54,111 bases of DNA from CAAGNP01 sp045603545 (lineage in GTDB: Bacteria; Bacteroidota; Bacteroidia; Bacteroidales; UBA932): contig JAZUMG010000005.1 of NCBI GenBank assembly GCA_045603545.1, positions 1-54,111 on the forward strand. The letters are read 5' to 3'. The position numbers were made by a program, and so were the translations under genes. Shown here one piece after another: positions 42,078 through 50,234 of this stretch (position 1 is its first letter; each line of letters begins with the position of its first letter). The notes below the pieces were generated by a model. That model saw nothing but the letters and a program-made list of their open reading frames with translations, was not told the origin of the DNA and did no database searches.

Positions 42078-44162
42078 TTAGAAGGTAACCAATTCCGCTT
42101 CTTCAAGCATTTTTACGTATTTGGTTATGGTCTCTATTGAGTCGCCAACTGGGAATTGGGCATCAAGCATCTTCTTGATATCGAGGATACTGTTGGTGCC
42201 GCTTGTGGTCAATTTGGCGATCTCGCCACCATTGATGACTGCACCCCTCTTATTGAAACCGTATTTGGCCATAAGCTCAGGTGAGATTGTTCTCATTACC
42301 CCATAGCCGCTCTCCAGTACTTTTGCAGTAGATTTTGGATAAACCTTTGCAGCTGCTTTCTCTTCTGCTGTGAGCTCAATCTTGACGGGGGCGCATCCGA
42401 GTGCTGATGCATAAGCCTTCATCGCTGCATCTATGTCAAGGGCATTGCCTTTGGCTGTCTCACGGATACCTTTCTGGAGTGCTGCAACATATTCTGCAAG
42501 GGGTTTGCTCTCAGGGGCGAGTTCAAGCACTGAGGCAAGGGTAGCGATCTCATTCTTCTCGACAGCATCCTGATTCCAGCGGGCAGCCTTATATGCTGCA
42601 GCAAGCTCATCTGCCGATGCAGATCCCATTTGTGCCAAATCGTGCCTCATCTTGAATGAGAGGCGTTTGTCACCATTGGCTGCCACCTCTGAAGCAATTT
42701 TTATCGCACCATCCTCCTCTGCCGAGGCAATGGTATATGCACTTGCTGCCGCAATGACTACTGCTCTGTGGAGTTGTGTAGGGTCGCATATGGATGGTCT
42801 GTCGCCTGAAGTGTGGTAGTAATTGTCGGGCCAGGTAATCATAATGACACTTGGCACCTGCACTCCCCAGTCATTGAATACCTCGTGGTCAGATGCTCCG
42901 TAGTGGGCATTGATGGCGTAGTAGAAAGGGTCGTGTGAGCCGGTAAGACTGAACACAGGCTTGAGTGCATCCGGACGGCCCATACCTGTGGCTACGAAAC
43001 TGCGGTTTGTTGCACCCATATAGTGGTAGAATGACTCTGCTACATCGTTGAGATAGTGGGGATTGCCCATAGTGGTACGGTGAAGGCAATAGTAACCTTC
43101 GCTTTTGCTCAACCATAGACCGACCATATCAAGATTTATGGCACAAAGGGCCTTTTCAAGTTCATCCTTGTTCTGGATGGCCCAAGGGATTGATCCCTGG
43201 AATTCAGGAACCCAGATGAATCTCATACCCCTCTTGGCACGTGGAATACGGCCGCTGTTGTATAGCTCATTGATGGTGCGCGCTGCCTCAATCAGCGCTG
43301 CAGAGCCCGATATATTGTCATTGGCACCAAGTTTCACATATCCCTCATAAAGGTGGGCAACGAAGATAACCTCCTCGGCATCAGGGTCAGTACCAGGAAT
43401 ATAACAGGTAGGTACCTCTATATCTGTCTCTTCATTTGTAGTCTCAACTTTTGCGTGAACAGTAATTTTCTCACCGTAGAGGAGTCTGTCACGGAGTGCA
43501 TAGCCGTCTCTTGGAGGAAGATTGAAGCAGAAGGTGGGGTTCTTGCTGCGGATGCCGGAGTTAGGGATCTGGAGAGGATCCACAAGAGGACGGGGTGAAT
43601 TGAAGCTTATGACACCTACAGCACCTTTGGCTACCACCTTATCGTGGACACGGCCACCGGATGCCTCAGTCACCACTATCTTACCCTCAAGGTCCAACCC
43701 TTCAAGTTCTTTATCAGTACCTCTTCCGATCCAGACAAGCTCTGCCTCCACATCAGCATTTGCACTGCCCTGTGCAAGAATAGCAGCGAGATCCTGATAA
43801 TCTGCTATCTTGACATTATTTGGAGAGGTCTCCCACAGAGAGGCACTCACGCCATCCCAGGTTTTGGTTTTCCCAAGCTTCAGTGTCACGGCATTGTCAA
43901 TACCATAACTCTTCAGCTTCTCTACCACGTATCTTGATTCGAAGAATTCACCTTCGTAATCGCTGTGTTTGCGGTCTCTCTCATAGGGGGCAATATCCAT
44001 AATGTAATTATAGGTTCTGTCTCCTGATGATTCTCCTACTAATTGGTCATAATAAGCCTCATTCAACAAGCAATGATAAAATGGGGTAACGTACTCTTGT
44101 GCGGAAGCCGAGTAGGACAAAAGCAGAACAACCGCCAAGAGCAAAGATTTACATTTGCTCAT
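42078..44162 (-). CDS. Exported M28-type aminopeptidase-like protein
   Basis: This 694-residue protein has a signal peptide (cleavage after SYSASA at about residue 21), a PA-like insert domain at about 120-250 and an M28-type zinc domain at about 255-475. A helical C-terminal region follows. The metal-site residues read H270 (VAHLYEG), D282 (GANDNISG), E320 (VPEFQGS), D345 (NLDMVG) and H450 (YHTSGD). The position after E320, usually a second Glu in M28, is Phe321, as in the DUF4910-like branch. Peptidase activity is therefore likely but may use an altered metal site. It follows the phosphoesterase gene by 46 bases. Confidence 0.85.
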   Translation of the reverse strand: MSKCKSLLLAVVLLLSYSASAQEYVTPFYHCLLNEAYYDQLVGESSGDRTYNYIMDIAPYERDRKHSDYEGEFFESRYVVEKLKSYGIDNAVTLKLGKTKTWDGVSASLWETSPNNVKIADYQDLAAILAQGSANADVEAELVWIGRGTDKELEGLDLEGKIVVTEASGGRVHDKVVAKGAVGVISFNSPRPLVDPLQIPNSGIRSKNPTFCFNLPPRDGYALRDRLLYGEKITVHAKVETTNEETDIEVPTCYIPGTDPDAEEVIFVAHLYEGYVKLGANDNISGSAALIEAARTINELYNSGRIPRAKRGMRFIWVPEFQGSIPWAIQNKDELEKALCAINLDMVGLWLSKSEGYYCLHRTTMGNPHYLNDVAESFYHYMGATNRSFVATGMGRPDALKPVFSLTGSHDPFYYAINAHYGASDHEVFNDWGVQVPSVIMITWPDNYYHTSGDRPSICDPTQLHRAVVIAAASAYTIASAEEDGAIKIASEVAANGDKRLSFKMRHDLAQMGSASADELAAAYKAARWNQDAVEKNEIATLASVLELAPESKPLAEYVAALQKGIRETAKGNALDIDAAMKAYASALGCAPVKIELTAEEKAAAKVYPKSTAKVLESGYGVMRTISPELMAKYGFNKRGAVINGGEIAKLTTSGTNSILDIKKMLDAQFPVGDSIETITKYVKMLEEAELVTF

Positions 44163-44208
44163 AATCTCTCTGATTTAAAAATTGGAACTGATATTGTTTA
44201 TATGGAAT

Positions 44209-45495
44209 TTACTGTTTGGTAGGGTATACATAATTGGTGTCCAGAACATTGCCATAGCGGTCCAGGAGTACCAGAGTCATCTTTTCAGGGGTTACCTTCA
44301 TGTGCATCGCACCCACTGTATTGCCGCCTTCACTCCAACGGAACTTGATCTTGTCACCATTCTCTGCAAGAGGTGCCTGAGGGTCATATTCCACACCGCG
44401 CTCATTGTCTGAAGATGGTGTCTGGATATAGACTGTCCCTTTTGTGCCGTCTGTGGTTTTTCCGTCATAAATGGCAGGGGTGCTTACATAGATATGGTTG
44501 TTGCCGGCAAGGGCAAGATTGATTCCAAGCTCGTCAAACAGAGCAGACCAACGGCCATACTGGGAGGTCTTCCCATCTTTACCGAAGAACCACTGGTAGT
44601 GCTCGCACACCACTTTATATGGCGCAGGATTCTCTGCTACCACCTGTCGTACCCATTGCTGTGCAGCTTCGAGACCGAGACTGTCCTTCATATTCTCATT
44701 GTTGAGCATTATGAAGAGTACATCACCATAACGGAAATGGTAACAGACACCCTCCTCTCCAGGATAGCCATTACGGGGATATGCTGCTGCATCACGGAAG
44801 AACTCATTGGTGGTCCTGTGGTAACCACGGGTCATATTGTCGTGATTGCCATTTACGCCGGCCCACATATATTTGTGGAAAGGGGCCTCTTTATAAAGAT
44901 CTTTCCAGAATGTGTAGCTACCTCCCCATGCTGTGATATCTCCAAGGTGGAGGATCCAGTCAAATGGTTTGTAGCTCTCTACTGTAGATATCATATCCAT
45001 AGCTGCCTGGGTTCTGCCATATATTGGAGAGTACACGTGGAAGTCTGATATTATGCACGCCTCCCACACCCTGGCACCGGCAGTATGGAAATAGTGTACA
45101 GAACTGGTATCTGTAGTGATGATTCTGTATTTGTATCGTGTATCGGGGTCAAGACCTTTGATACTTGCATTGTATTTGTTGAACACTGCATCCTCATAAA
45201 AATCTTTCCCGTCGTGTGTCTTGGAATATACACTGTCAAAAGTGGTACACAGACTACCCTGAAAAGTCTCTTTGACTGATTTTTTCCAGTTTCTGTCTTT
45301 TACAGGCGTCACTTCCAGGATGGCCTCAGTGACAGTAGTGTCTGTAGCCCAGCTGAAATTCATCTGTGTCTCATTGTTCTCTGATGGGGATGTGGTGATG
45401 GTGTATGCAGCTTTATCTAGATGCGATACAACAACTCCGTCAGAGCAGCTCGCCATAATGGCAGCTGCCATTATAATGGATATGAATTTTTTCAT
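44209..45495 (-). CDS. Calcineurin-like metallophosphoesterase lipoprotein
   Basis: This 428-residue protein has a lipoprotein signal ending in IMASC (Cys17). A fibronectin-like domain (about 30-140, with TDTTVTEAILEVTPV and DPDTRYKYRI) precedes a metallophosphoesterase domain (about 145-400). The metal motifs are SDFHVY, HLGDITAWGG, GNHDNM and a late GNNHIYV. This layout is that of purple acid phosphatase-like enzymes, which hydrolyse phosphomonoesters or nucleotides outside the cytoplasm. It lies between two other exported hydrolases on the same strand. Confidence 0.87.
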   Translation of the reverse strand: MKKFISIIMAAAIMASCSDGVVVSHLDKAAYTITTSPSENNETQMNFSWATDTTVTEAILEVTPVKDRNWKKSVKETFQGSLCTTFDSVYSKTHDGKDFYEDAVFNKYNASIKGLDPDTRYKYRIITTDTSSVHYFHTAGARVWEACIISDFHVYSPIYGRTQAAMDMISTVESYKPFDWILHLGDITAWGGSYTFWKDLYKEAPFHKYMWAGVNGNHDNMTRGYHRTTNEFFRDAAAYPRNGYPGEEGVCYHFRYGDVLFIMLNNENMKDSLGLEAAQQWVRQVVAENPAPYKVVCEHYQWFFGKDGKTSQYGRWSALFDELGINLALAGNNHIYVSTPAIYDGKTTDGTKGTVYIQTPSSDNERGVEYDPQAPLAENGDKIKFRWSEGGNTVGAMHMKVTPEKMTLVLLDRYGNVLDTNYVYPTKQ

Positions 45496-45514
45496 AGTAA
45501 GTATCTGTGGAGGA

Positions 45515-46393
45515 TTATTTGATGAAGAGGATTGAGTTTACTACATATCTTTCACCCTCTTTGTCGAACTGTCTGTTGTCTGAAGGGTGGTTGACTATAC
45601 CCATACCTTTTACATAAAGGGTTGTAGATCCGCCGCCATCCATATTGAGGGCATTCTCAGCACCGGCATAATGCATAATTTTGGTAAACTCAGGAAGACT
45701 CATGCCATCAGCCACTCCAGGGGCACGCCCATCCACTGTGATAAGGAATACCTTCTTCCCATTTGTTGCCAAAGCACTCCTCGGGTGACGTTTCACATTG
45801 AATGAACTTCCGTCAAGATAGGCATCTTTGCCGTCCATCATAAGAAGTGGTCCGCTCCCCATCACGTGAGGTTCAGCTACATTGATGGCCCACTCCTTAT
45901 CAAGTACCATACCGACTGAATCTATAGGGGCAGCTACCAAGTACACCTGACCGTCTTTTCTGATAGCGACGGCGCCATTGTCCCTCTGTCCCATATTTTC
46001 TGTAAACTCATAGCACAGTTCCCCATATTTTCTGAAGAAGCTGACACTGTTGTAGGGGACACTCATATTATAGAAGGTGCCATTCATAGCCACCAGTGCA
46101 CCGCTGTCTGCAGCAAATTTGCTGGTCTGTGTGATTTTTCCAGGATCATTGGCAAGTGCCCAACGACCCTGAGCTGCCGCTTTAAGATCTACCTCGATGA
46201 TGCTGATGTATTGAGAAGACTCAAAAATCTGTTCCTCACCCTGGAAGTGGTATTGCTTGAGGGTAATACCTTTCTCTATCTGGGTGGTTTCCCATTTGGC
46301 GTTCTTGAATGTCAGATAATCGGGATCATCACATTTGGGCTGGCATGCGAGAGCAAGTGCGATAGCGAAAATGAAAAGAAATAGTTTTTTCAT
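45515..46393 (-). CDS. Phosphodiester glycosidase family lipoprotein (NAGPA domain)
   Basis: This 292-residue protein has a lipoprotein signal ending in ALALAC (Cys17). The body is a NAGPA/DUF2233 domain, recognisable from AMNGTFYN (about 104-111), the long central stretch and LNMDGGGSTTLYVKG near the C terminus. The family removes GlcNAc from phosphodiesters or acts on related cell-wall glycan linkages. The substrate here is unknown. The start was set at 46393, where the lipoprotein signal begins, rather than an upstream GTG at 46438. The metallophosphoesterase follows after 19 bases. Confidence 0.87.
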   Translation of the reverse strand: MKKLFLFIFAIALALACQPKCDDPDYLTFKNAKWETTQIEKGITLKQYHFQGEEQIFESSQYISIIEVDLKAAAQGRWALANDPGKITQTSKFAADSGALVAMNGTFYNMSVPYNSVSFFRKYGELCYEFTENMGQRDNGAVAIRKDGQVYLVAAPIDSVGMVLDKEWAINVAEPHVMGSGPLLMMDGKDAYLDGSSFNVKRHPRSALATNGKKVFLITVDGRAPGVADGMSLPEFTKIMHYAGAENALNMDGGGSTTLYVKGMGIVNHPSDNRQFDKEGERYVVNSILFIK

Positions 46394-46454
46394 ACGTGGA
46401 AATATTAGAACGGGTAAAGTTAATAATAATTTTGACACATTATTTCAACTTATC

Positions 46455-46506
46455 CGCTTATAAGCGCTTAGCATCTAGCTTGGTAATTTTTCATTGCTTA
46501 TTTTTG
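46455..46506 (+). promoter_or_regulatory. Upstream region of the Y1 transposase-like gene
   Basis: A 12-base perfect palindrome, CGCTTATAAGCG (46455-46466), is followed by TATTTTTG at 46499-46506, a full TAnnTTTG match, 25 bases before the ATG at 46532. No GGGGGC palindrome is present on this side of the gene. A good -33 box is not seen. Confidence 0.5.
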
Positions 46507-46531
46507 TAGAAAACTAGTGACGAGAGATAGT

Positions 46532-47431
46532 ATGGAGAGAAAATTTGATGAAATATGCCGAAAAAACGGTCCATGCTGGCACCTGTATACACCAGGTAAA
46601 GAAAGTGACAATATCTACAGAGATAGGGAAGATTTTGTGTTGGGGATGAATTTGACAGCCTTCTTTGCTGGCAAATACCCGGAAGTGACCATATATACTT
46701 TCCAGTTGATGAACAATCACCACCATTACCTTATTTCAGGGAAATCTGATATGGTTAGGAAATTCTTTGAGGAGTACCAATCCAGATTGGCCAAGATTCT
46801 CAATAATCATAAGGGTTATGATATTCACACCATTGGATATAGCCTCAAAATGATAGATGACCCCAATCAATTCAGACTCAATGTGGTATATATCAACAGA
46901 AACGGATATGTAGTAAACAAAGAGTACACACCATTTACCTATCCTTGGGGGGCCAATATATTCTACTTCAATATACCAATCTCACCAGATGGCCTATATA
47001 GCGCTCTACCCTATAGAGTCAAAAGATCCATGTTCCATAGCCATGACATTGATTGTCCATCACACTACTTTATGCAAGGAGATTATATTTCCCCTTTATC
47101 TTATTGCCATGTAAAAGAAGCTGAAAGCCTTTTCTATAATGCTCACGACTACTTTTCATCTGTCACGAAGGGGGTCGAAGCATACAAAGAGGTAGCACAA
47201 TTGATAGGCGACACTATATTCCTATCAGATAATGAGATGCATTCTGTTCTAAGAAAAATCAGTCATGACAAGTATGGTACATTTGCGCTTACCAAGTTGG
47301 ACAGCGAAGCCAAGTACGAGTTAGCAAAGTGTATGCATTTTGACTACCATGCCAGCAATAGCCAGATATCAAGAATTCTCAAGATGGATAGCTATGATGT
47401 GAACTCATTGTTTCCGCTCTCATCGAAATAA
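46532..47431 (+). CDS. Y1 (HUH) transposase-like protein, RAYT type
   Basis: This 299-residue protein matches the Y1_Tnp fold of IS200-type and REP-associated tyrosine transposases. The HUH metal motif is H63-H64-H65 in LMNNHHHYLI (the usual form is MPNHVHLL). The likely nucleophile is Y120 in VYINRNGY, and FTYPWG nearby equals the family's YPWSS motif. The C-terminal third is helical and ends with SNSQISRILKMDSYDVNSL, which resembles a DNA-binding helix-turn-helix. There are no flanking terminal repeats or target duplications, so it looks like a single-copy domesticated gene. The start was set at the ATG 46532. A GTG at 46517 would put the start four bases after the expected transcript start. 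Array C begins 24 bases after its stop. Confidence 0.8.
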   Translation: MERKFDEICRKNGPCWHLYTPGKESDNIYRDREDFVLGMNLTAFFAGKYPEVTIYTFQLMNNHHHYLISGKSDMVRKFFEEYQSRLAKILNNHKGYDIHTIGYSLKMIDDPNQFRLNVVYINRNGYVVNKEYTPFTYPWGANIFYFNIPISPDGLYSALPYRVKRSMFHSHDIDCPSHYFMQGDYISPLSYCHVKEAESLFYNAHDYFSSVTKGVEAYKEVAQLIGDTIFLSDNEMHSVLRKISHDKYGTFALTKLDSEAKYELAKCMHFDYHASNSQISRILKMDSYDVNSLFPLSSK

Positions 47432-47454
47432 ATCTCCGAGATAGGGGCAGTGTT

Positions 47455-47652
47455 TCCGGGGCAGAAAGTGTGGTTTTGCCCCCGAATGTTATGGTAGCTG
47501 GGCAAACGGGGGCAGAAAGTGTGGTTTTGCCCCGGAATGGTGCTCGCTAATGGTAATCGCTAATGGTAATCGGGGGCGAAACAGGCACTTTTACCCCCGT
47601 CAGGAAAGATTATTAACGAATTGGGGGGCAGAAAACATCATTCCGCCCCCGA
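47455..47652. repeat. Palindrome array C (REP-like, next to the Y1 transposase gene)
   Basis: Four 31-base hairpins start at 47455, 47506, 47570 and 47622. The first step is exactly 51 bases. The second is 64 bases, because CGCTAATGGTAAT is present twice in tandem (51 + 13). The third is 52. Arms vary in a paired way: C1 has 5' arm TCCGGGGC, the complement of the GCCCCGGA 3' arm of C2, B2 and B3. The array starts 24 bases after the transposase stop and ends three bases before the stop of the convergent DUF486 gene. Confidence 0.92.
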
Positions 47653-47655
47653 CTC

Positions 47656-48027
47656 TTATTTCTTGAACATAAAGTAGACCGCCAGGACCAGAAAGACGAA
47701 CCCGATGAGGTGGTTGAGGCGGAACTGCTCGTTCTTGAAGACAGCCAGACTGAAGATGACAAAGACTGTGAGGGTTATCACCTCCTGAATCACTTTCAGT
47801 TGCATCAGCGAGAATGGTCCTCCGTTGCCGATGAATCCCATCCTGTTGGCCGGTACCTGAAGACAGTATTCAAAGAATGCTATGATCCAGCTTATCGCTA
47901 TCACCCCTATGAGTGGAAGCGAACTGAACCATTTGTATTCGGCAAGTTTCAGGTGTCCGTACCAGGCAAGTGTCATAAAGACATTGGAGGCTACCAAAAG
48001 GAGGATTGTCAATATTGCTCTTCCCAT
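47656..48027 (-). CDS. DUF486 family small membrane protein (DMT-like)
   Basis: This 123-residue protein has four hydrophobic helices and the motifs SNVFMTLAWYGHLK (about 12-25) and ISWIIAFFEYCLQVPANRMG, both typical of the DUF486 family. It is a half-size relative of the drug/metabolite transporters and probably dimerises in the inner membrane. The substrate is unknown. The start was set at 48027, 11 bases after the pyrF stop. An upstream ATG at 48048 would overlap pyrF. It is the last gene of the seven-gene rsfS-to-DUF486 run. Confidence 0.85.
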   Translation of the reverse strand: MGRAILTILLLVASNVFMTLAWYGHLKLAEYKWFSSLPLIGVIAISWIIAFFEYCLQVPANRMGFIGNGGPFSLMQLKVIQEVITLTVFVIFSLAVFKNEQFRLNHLIGFVFLVLAVYFMFKK

Positions 48028-48038
48028 ACCGCAGAAAA

Positions 48039-48848
48039 CTACTTCCAATTACATCCGCTCTCCTGTGCAGCCTTGGCTGCAGCCTCTGCGAAGTCTTCAC
48101 CTTTTGATGCGTAGATGATGGCGCGTGATGAGTTGATGAGGACACCGCAAGCGTCGTTGCTTCCGTATTTGAGCACCTCTTCAGCTGAGCCGCCCTGTGC
48201 TCCTACACCTGGAACGAGGTAGAAATGTTTTGGACAGAACTCCCTGATCTGGGCAAGTTTCTCTGCACGGGTAGCACCCACCACATACATCACCCTCTGG
48301 TGTGACTCAGGAACGATCCCGTTCATATTTTCGATTACCTCTCTGAACAGTGGACGACCGTCTTCAAGAACTTTGGTCTCAAAATCCTCTGCAGAAGGAT
48401 TGGAGGTGAGGGCCAATACTATTACCCATTTCCCTCCGTACTCAAGGAACGGCTTGATGGCATCCCTGCCCATATAAGGGGCAAGTGTAACAGCATCAAA
48501 ATCCATCTTCTCGAAGAACGCTTTGGCGTAAAGTGCAGCTGTGTTGCCTATGTCACCCCTCTTGGCATCTGCGATGATGAACATCTCAGGGTAGTTTTTC
48601 CGTATGTAGGCTACAGTCATCTCAAGCTGCTGCCATCCCGATACTCCCTCTGCCTCGTAGAAGGCTATGTTTGGTTTGTATGCCACGCAATATGGGGCAG
48701 TGGCGTCAACAATTGCTTTGTTGAACTCAAAGATCGGGTTCTCCATTGAGAGAAGGTGCTGTGGAATTTTCTTGAGGTCGGTGTCAAGGCCTACGCACAG
48801 ACAGCTGTTCTTCTTCAGTATTTGAGAATATAGTTGTTCGTAAGTCAT
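48039..48848 (-). CDS. pyrF: Orotidine 5'-phosphate decarboxylase (type 2)
   Basis: This 269-residue enzyme makes UMP from OMP, the last step of de novo pyrimidine synthesis. The catalytic motif is FIIADAKRGDIGNTA (about 91-105), with the Lys and Asp pair of the family. The length and ALTSNPSAEDF stretch identify the longer type 2 form. It lies 12 bases after the M20 dipeptidase gene. Confidence 0.95.
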   Translation of the reverse strand: MTYEQLYSQILKKNSCLCVGLDTDLKKIPQHLLSMENPIFEFNKAIVDATAPYCVAYKPNIAFYEAEGVSGWQQLEMTVAYIRKNYPEMFIIADAKRGDIGNTAALYAKAFFEKMDFDAVTLAPYMGRDAIKPFLEYGGKWVIVLALTSNPSAEDFETKVLEDGRPLFREVIENMNGIVPESHQRVMYVVGATRAEKLAQIREFCPKHFYLVPGVGAQGGSAEEVLKYGSNDACGVLINSSRAIIYASKGEDFAEAAAKAAQESGCNWK

Positions 48849-48860
48849 TATGCTGATATT

Positions 48861-50213
48861 TTATTTGTCAAAGTATTTGTAGAACAATGCAATCGATTCC
48901 ATACCTCTCCAGAGCTGTGAAAGAAGGTAGCTCTCATTTGGAGAGTGGATAGTATCTCTCTCAAGACCAAAGCCCATCAATAGAGGATCTGCTTTAAGGA
49001 TCTGCTGCATATCTGCAAGGATAGGAATACTTCCACCACCTCGGCTTGGTACAGGTTCAATGCCGTAAACCTCCTCCATAGCTTTCGCTGCAGCCTTATA
49101 AGCAGGAGATGAGATAGGGATAAGGAAGCCGTTGCCACCATGGTGTGGAGTCACTTTCACCCTTACACCAGCAGGTGCGATGGACATGAAGTGCTCCTCG
49201 AAAAGTTTGGCTATCTTGTTGCAGTCCTGGTTGGGGACAAGCCTCATCGATATTTTGGCGTGCGCTACAGATGGGAGGACAGTTTTTGAACCCTCTCCGA
49301 TAAAACCTCCCCAAATGCCGTTTACATCCAGGCAAGGGCGGATACCTGTACGCTCCATTGTGGTATACCCCTCTTCACCAGCTACTGCATCAATATCCAG
49401 GAACTCTTTGTACTCCTCTTCGTTGTAAGGGGCACGTGCAAGCATTGCCCTGTCTTCAGCAGAAAGCTCCACTACATCGTCATAGAAACCTTTGATAGTG
49501 ATGTGACCTTTATCATCGATAAGCTGGTCAATCATCTTGCAAAGGGCGTTGATAGGGTTGACTACAGCACCACCGTAGTGTCCTGAGTGGAGGTCCTTGT
49601 TTGGACCGGTCACCTCTACCTCCACATATGCGAGACCCCTCATACCGCAATTGATGGATGGAACTTTCTCGCTTATCATTGTGGTGTCTGATACAAGCAT
49701 GATGTCGCAAGCAAGCATATCCTTATGCTCTTTTGCCCACTCTGCAAGGCTTGGAGATCCGATCTCCTCTTCACCTTCAAGGATGAATTTGATATTGTGG
49801 TTCACAAGACCTTTCTTAACCAGATATTCAAACGCTTTAAGGTGCATGAAGAGCTGTCCCTTGTCGTCATTGGCACCGCGGGCATAGATAGCTCCGTCGC
49901 GGATTTCAGGTTCGTATGGATTTGATTTCCAAAGCTCGATAGGGTCCACCGGCTGCACGTCGTAGTGACCATATACGAGGATAGTGGGTCTGCTTGGGTC
50001 AAAACGTTTCTCGCCGAATACTACAGGGTGACCTTTGGTTGGGTACACCTGAGCAGTGTCTGCACCTGCAGCCAACAGCAGCTCCACAAGTTTGTGTGCA
50101 CAAGTTACCATATCTTCTTTATGGGCTGACTGGCTGCTTACTGATGGGATTCTGAGCAGTCCGAACAGTTCATTGAGGAATCTTTCCTGGTTTTCAGCGA
50201 TGTATTGTTTCAT
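48861..50213 (-). CDS. M20 family dipeptidase
   Basis: This 450-residue cytosolic metallopeptidase carries the two-zinc site of the M20 family: VYGHYDVQP (His, Asp), GANDDKGQ (bridging Asp), EGEEEIGSPS (catalytic Glu, Glu ligand) and a late His in DTIHSPNESY. A lid domain lies at about 190-310. Such enzymes cleave dipeptides of broad range. Its position between psd and pyrF looks like simple co-transcription. Confidence 0.92.
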   Translation of the reverse strand: MKQYIAENQERFLNELFGLLRIPSVSSQSAHKEDMVTCAHKLVELLLAAGADTAQVYPTKGHPVVFGEKRFDPSRPTILVYGHYDVQPVDPIELWKSNPYEPEIRDGAIYARGANDDKGQLFMHLKAFEYLVKKGLVNHNIKFILEGEEEIGSPSLAEWAKEHKDMLACDIMLVSDTTMISEKVPSINCGMRGLAYVEVEVTGPNKDLHSGHYGGAVVNPINALCKMIDQLIDDKGHITIKGFYDDVVELSAEDRAMLARAPYNEEEYKEFLDIDAVAGEEGYTTMERTGIRPCLDVNGIWGGFIGEGSKTVLPSVAHAKISMRLVPNQDCNKIAKLFEEHFMSIAPAGVRVKVTPHHGGNGFLIPISSPAYKAAAKAMEEVYGIEPVPSRGGGSIPILADMQQILKADPLLMGFGLERDTIHSPNESYLLSQLWRGMESIALFYKYFDK

Positions 50214-50234
50214 ATTGTCTCTTTTAATTTGTTA

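Noticed and set aside
46455..46466. CGCTTATAAGCG as a terminal repeat of the transposase-like gene
   Set aside because: No matching copy is found on the other side of the gene, and it shares no sequence with the arrays.
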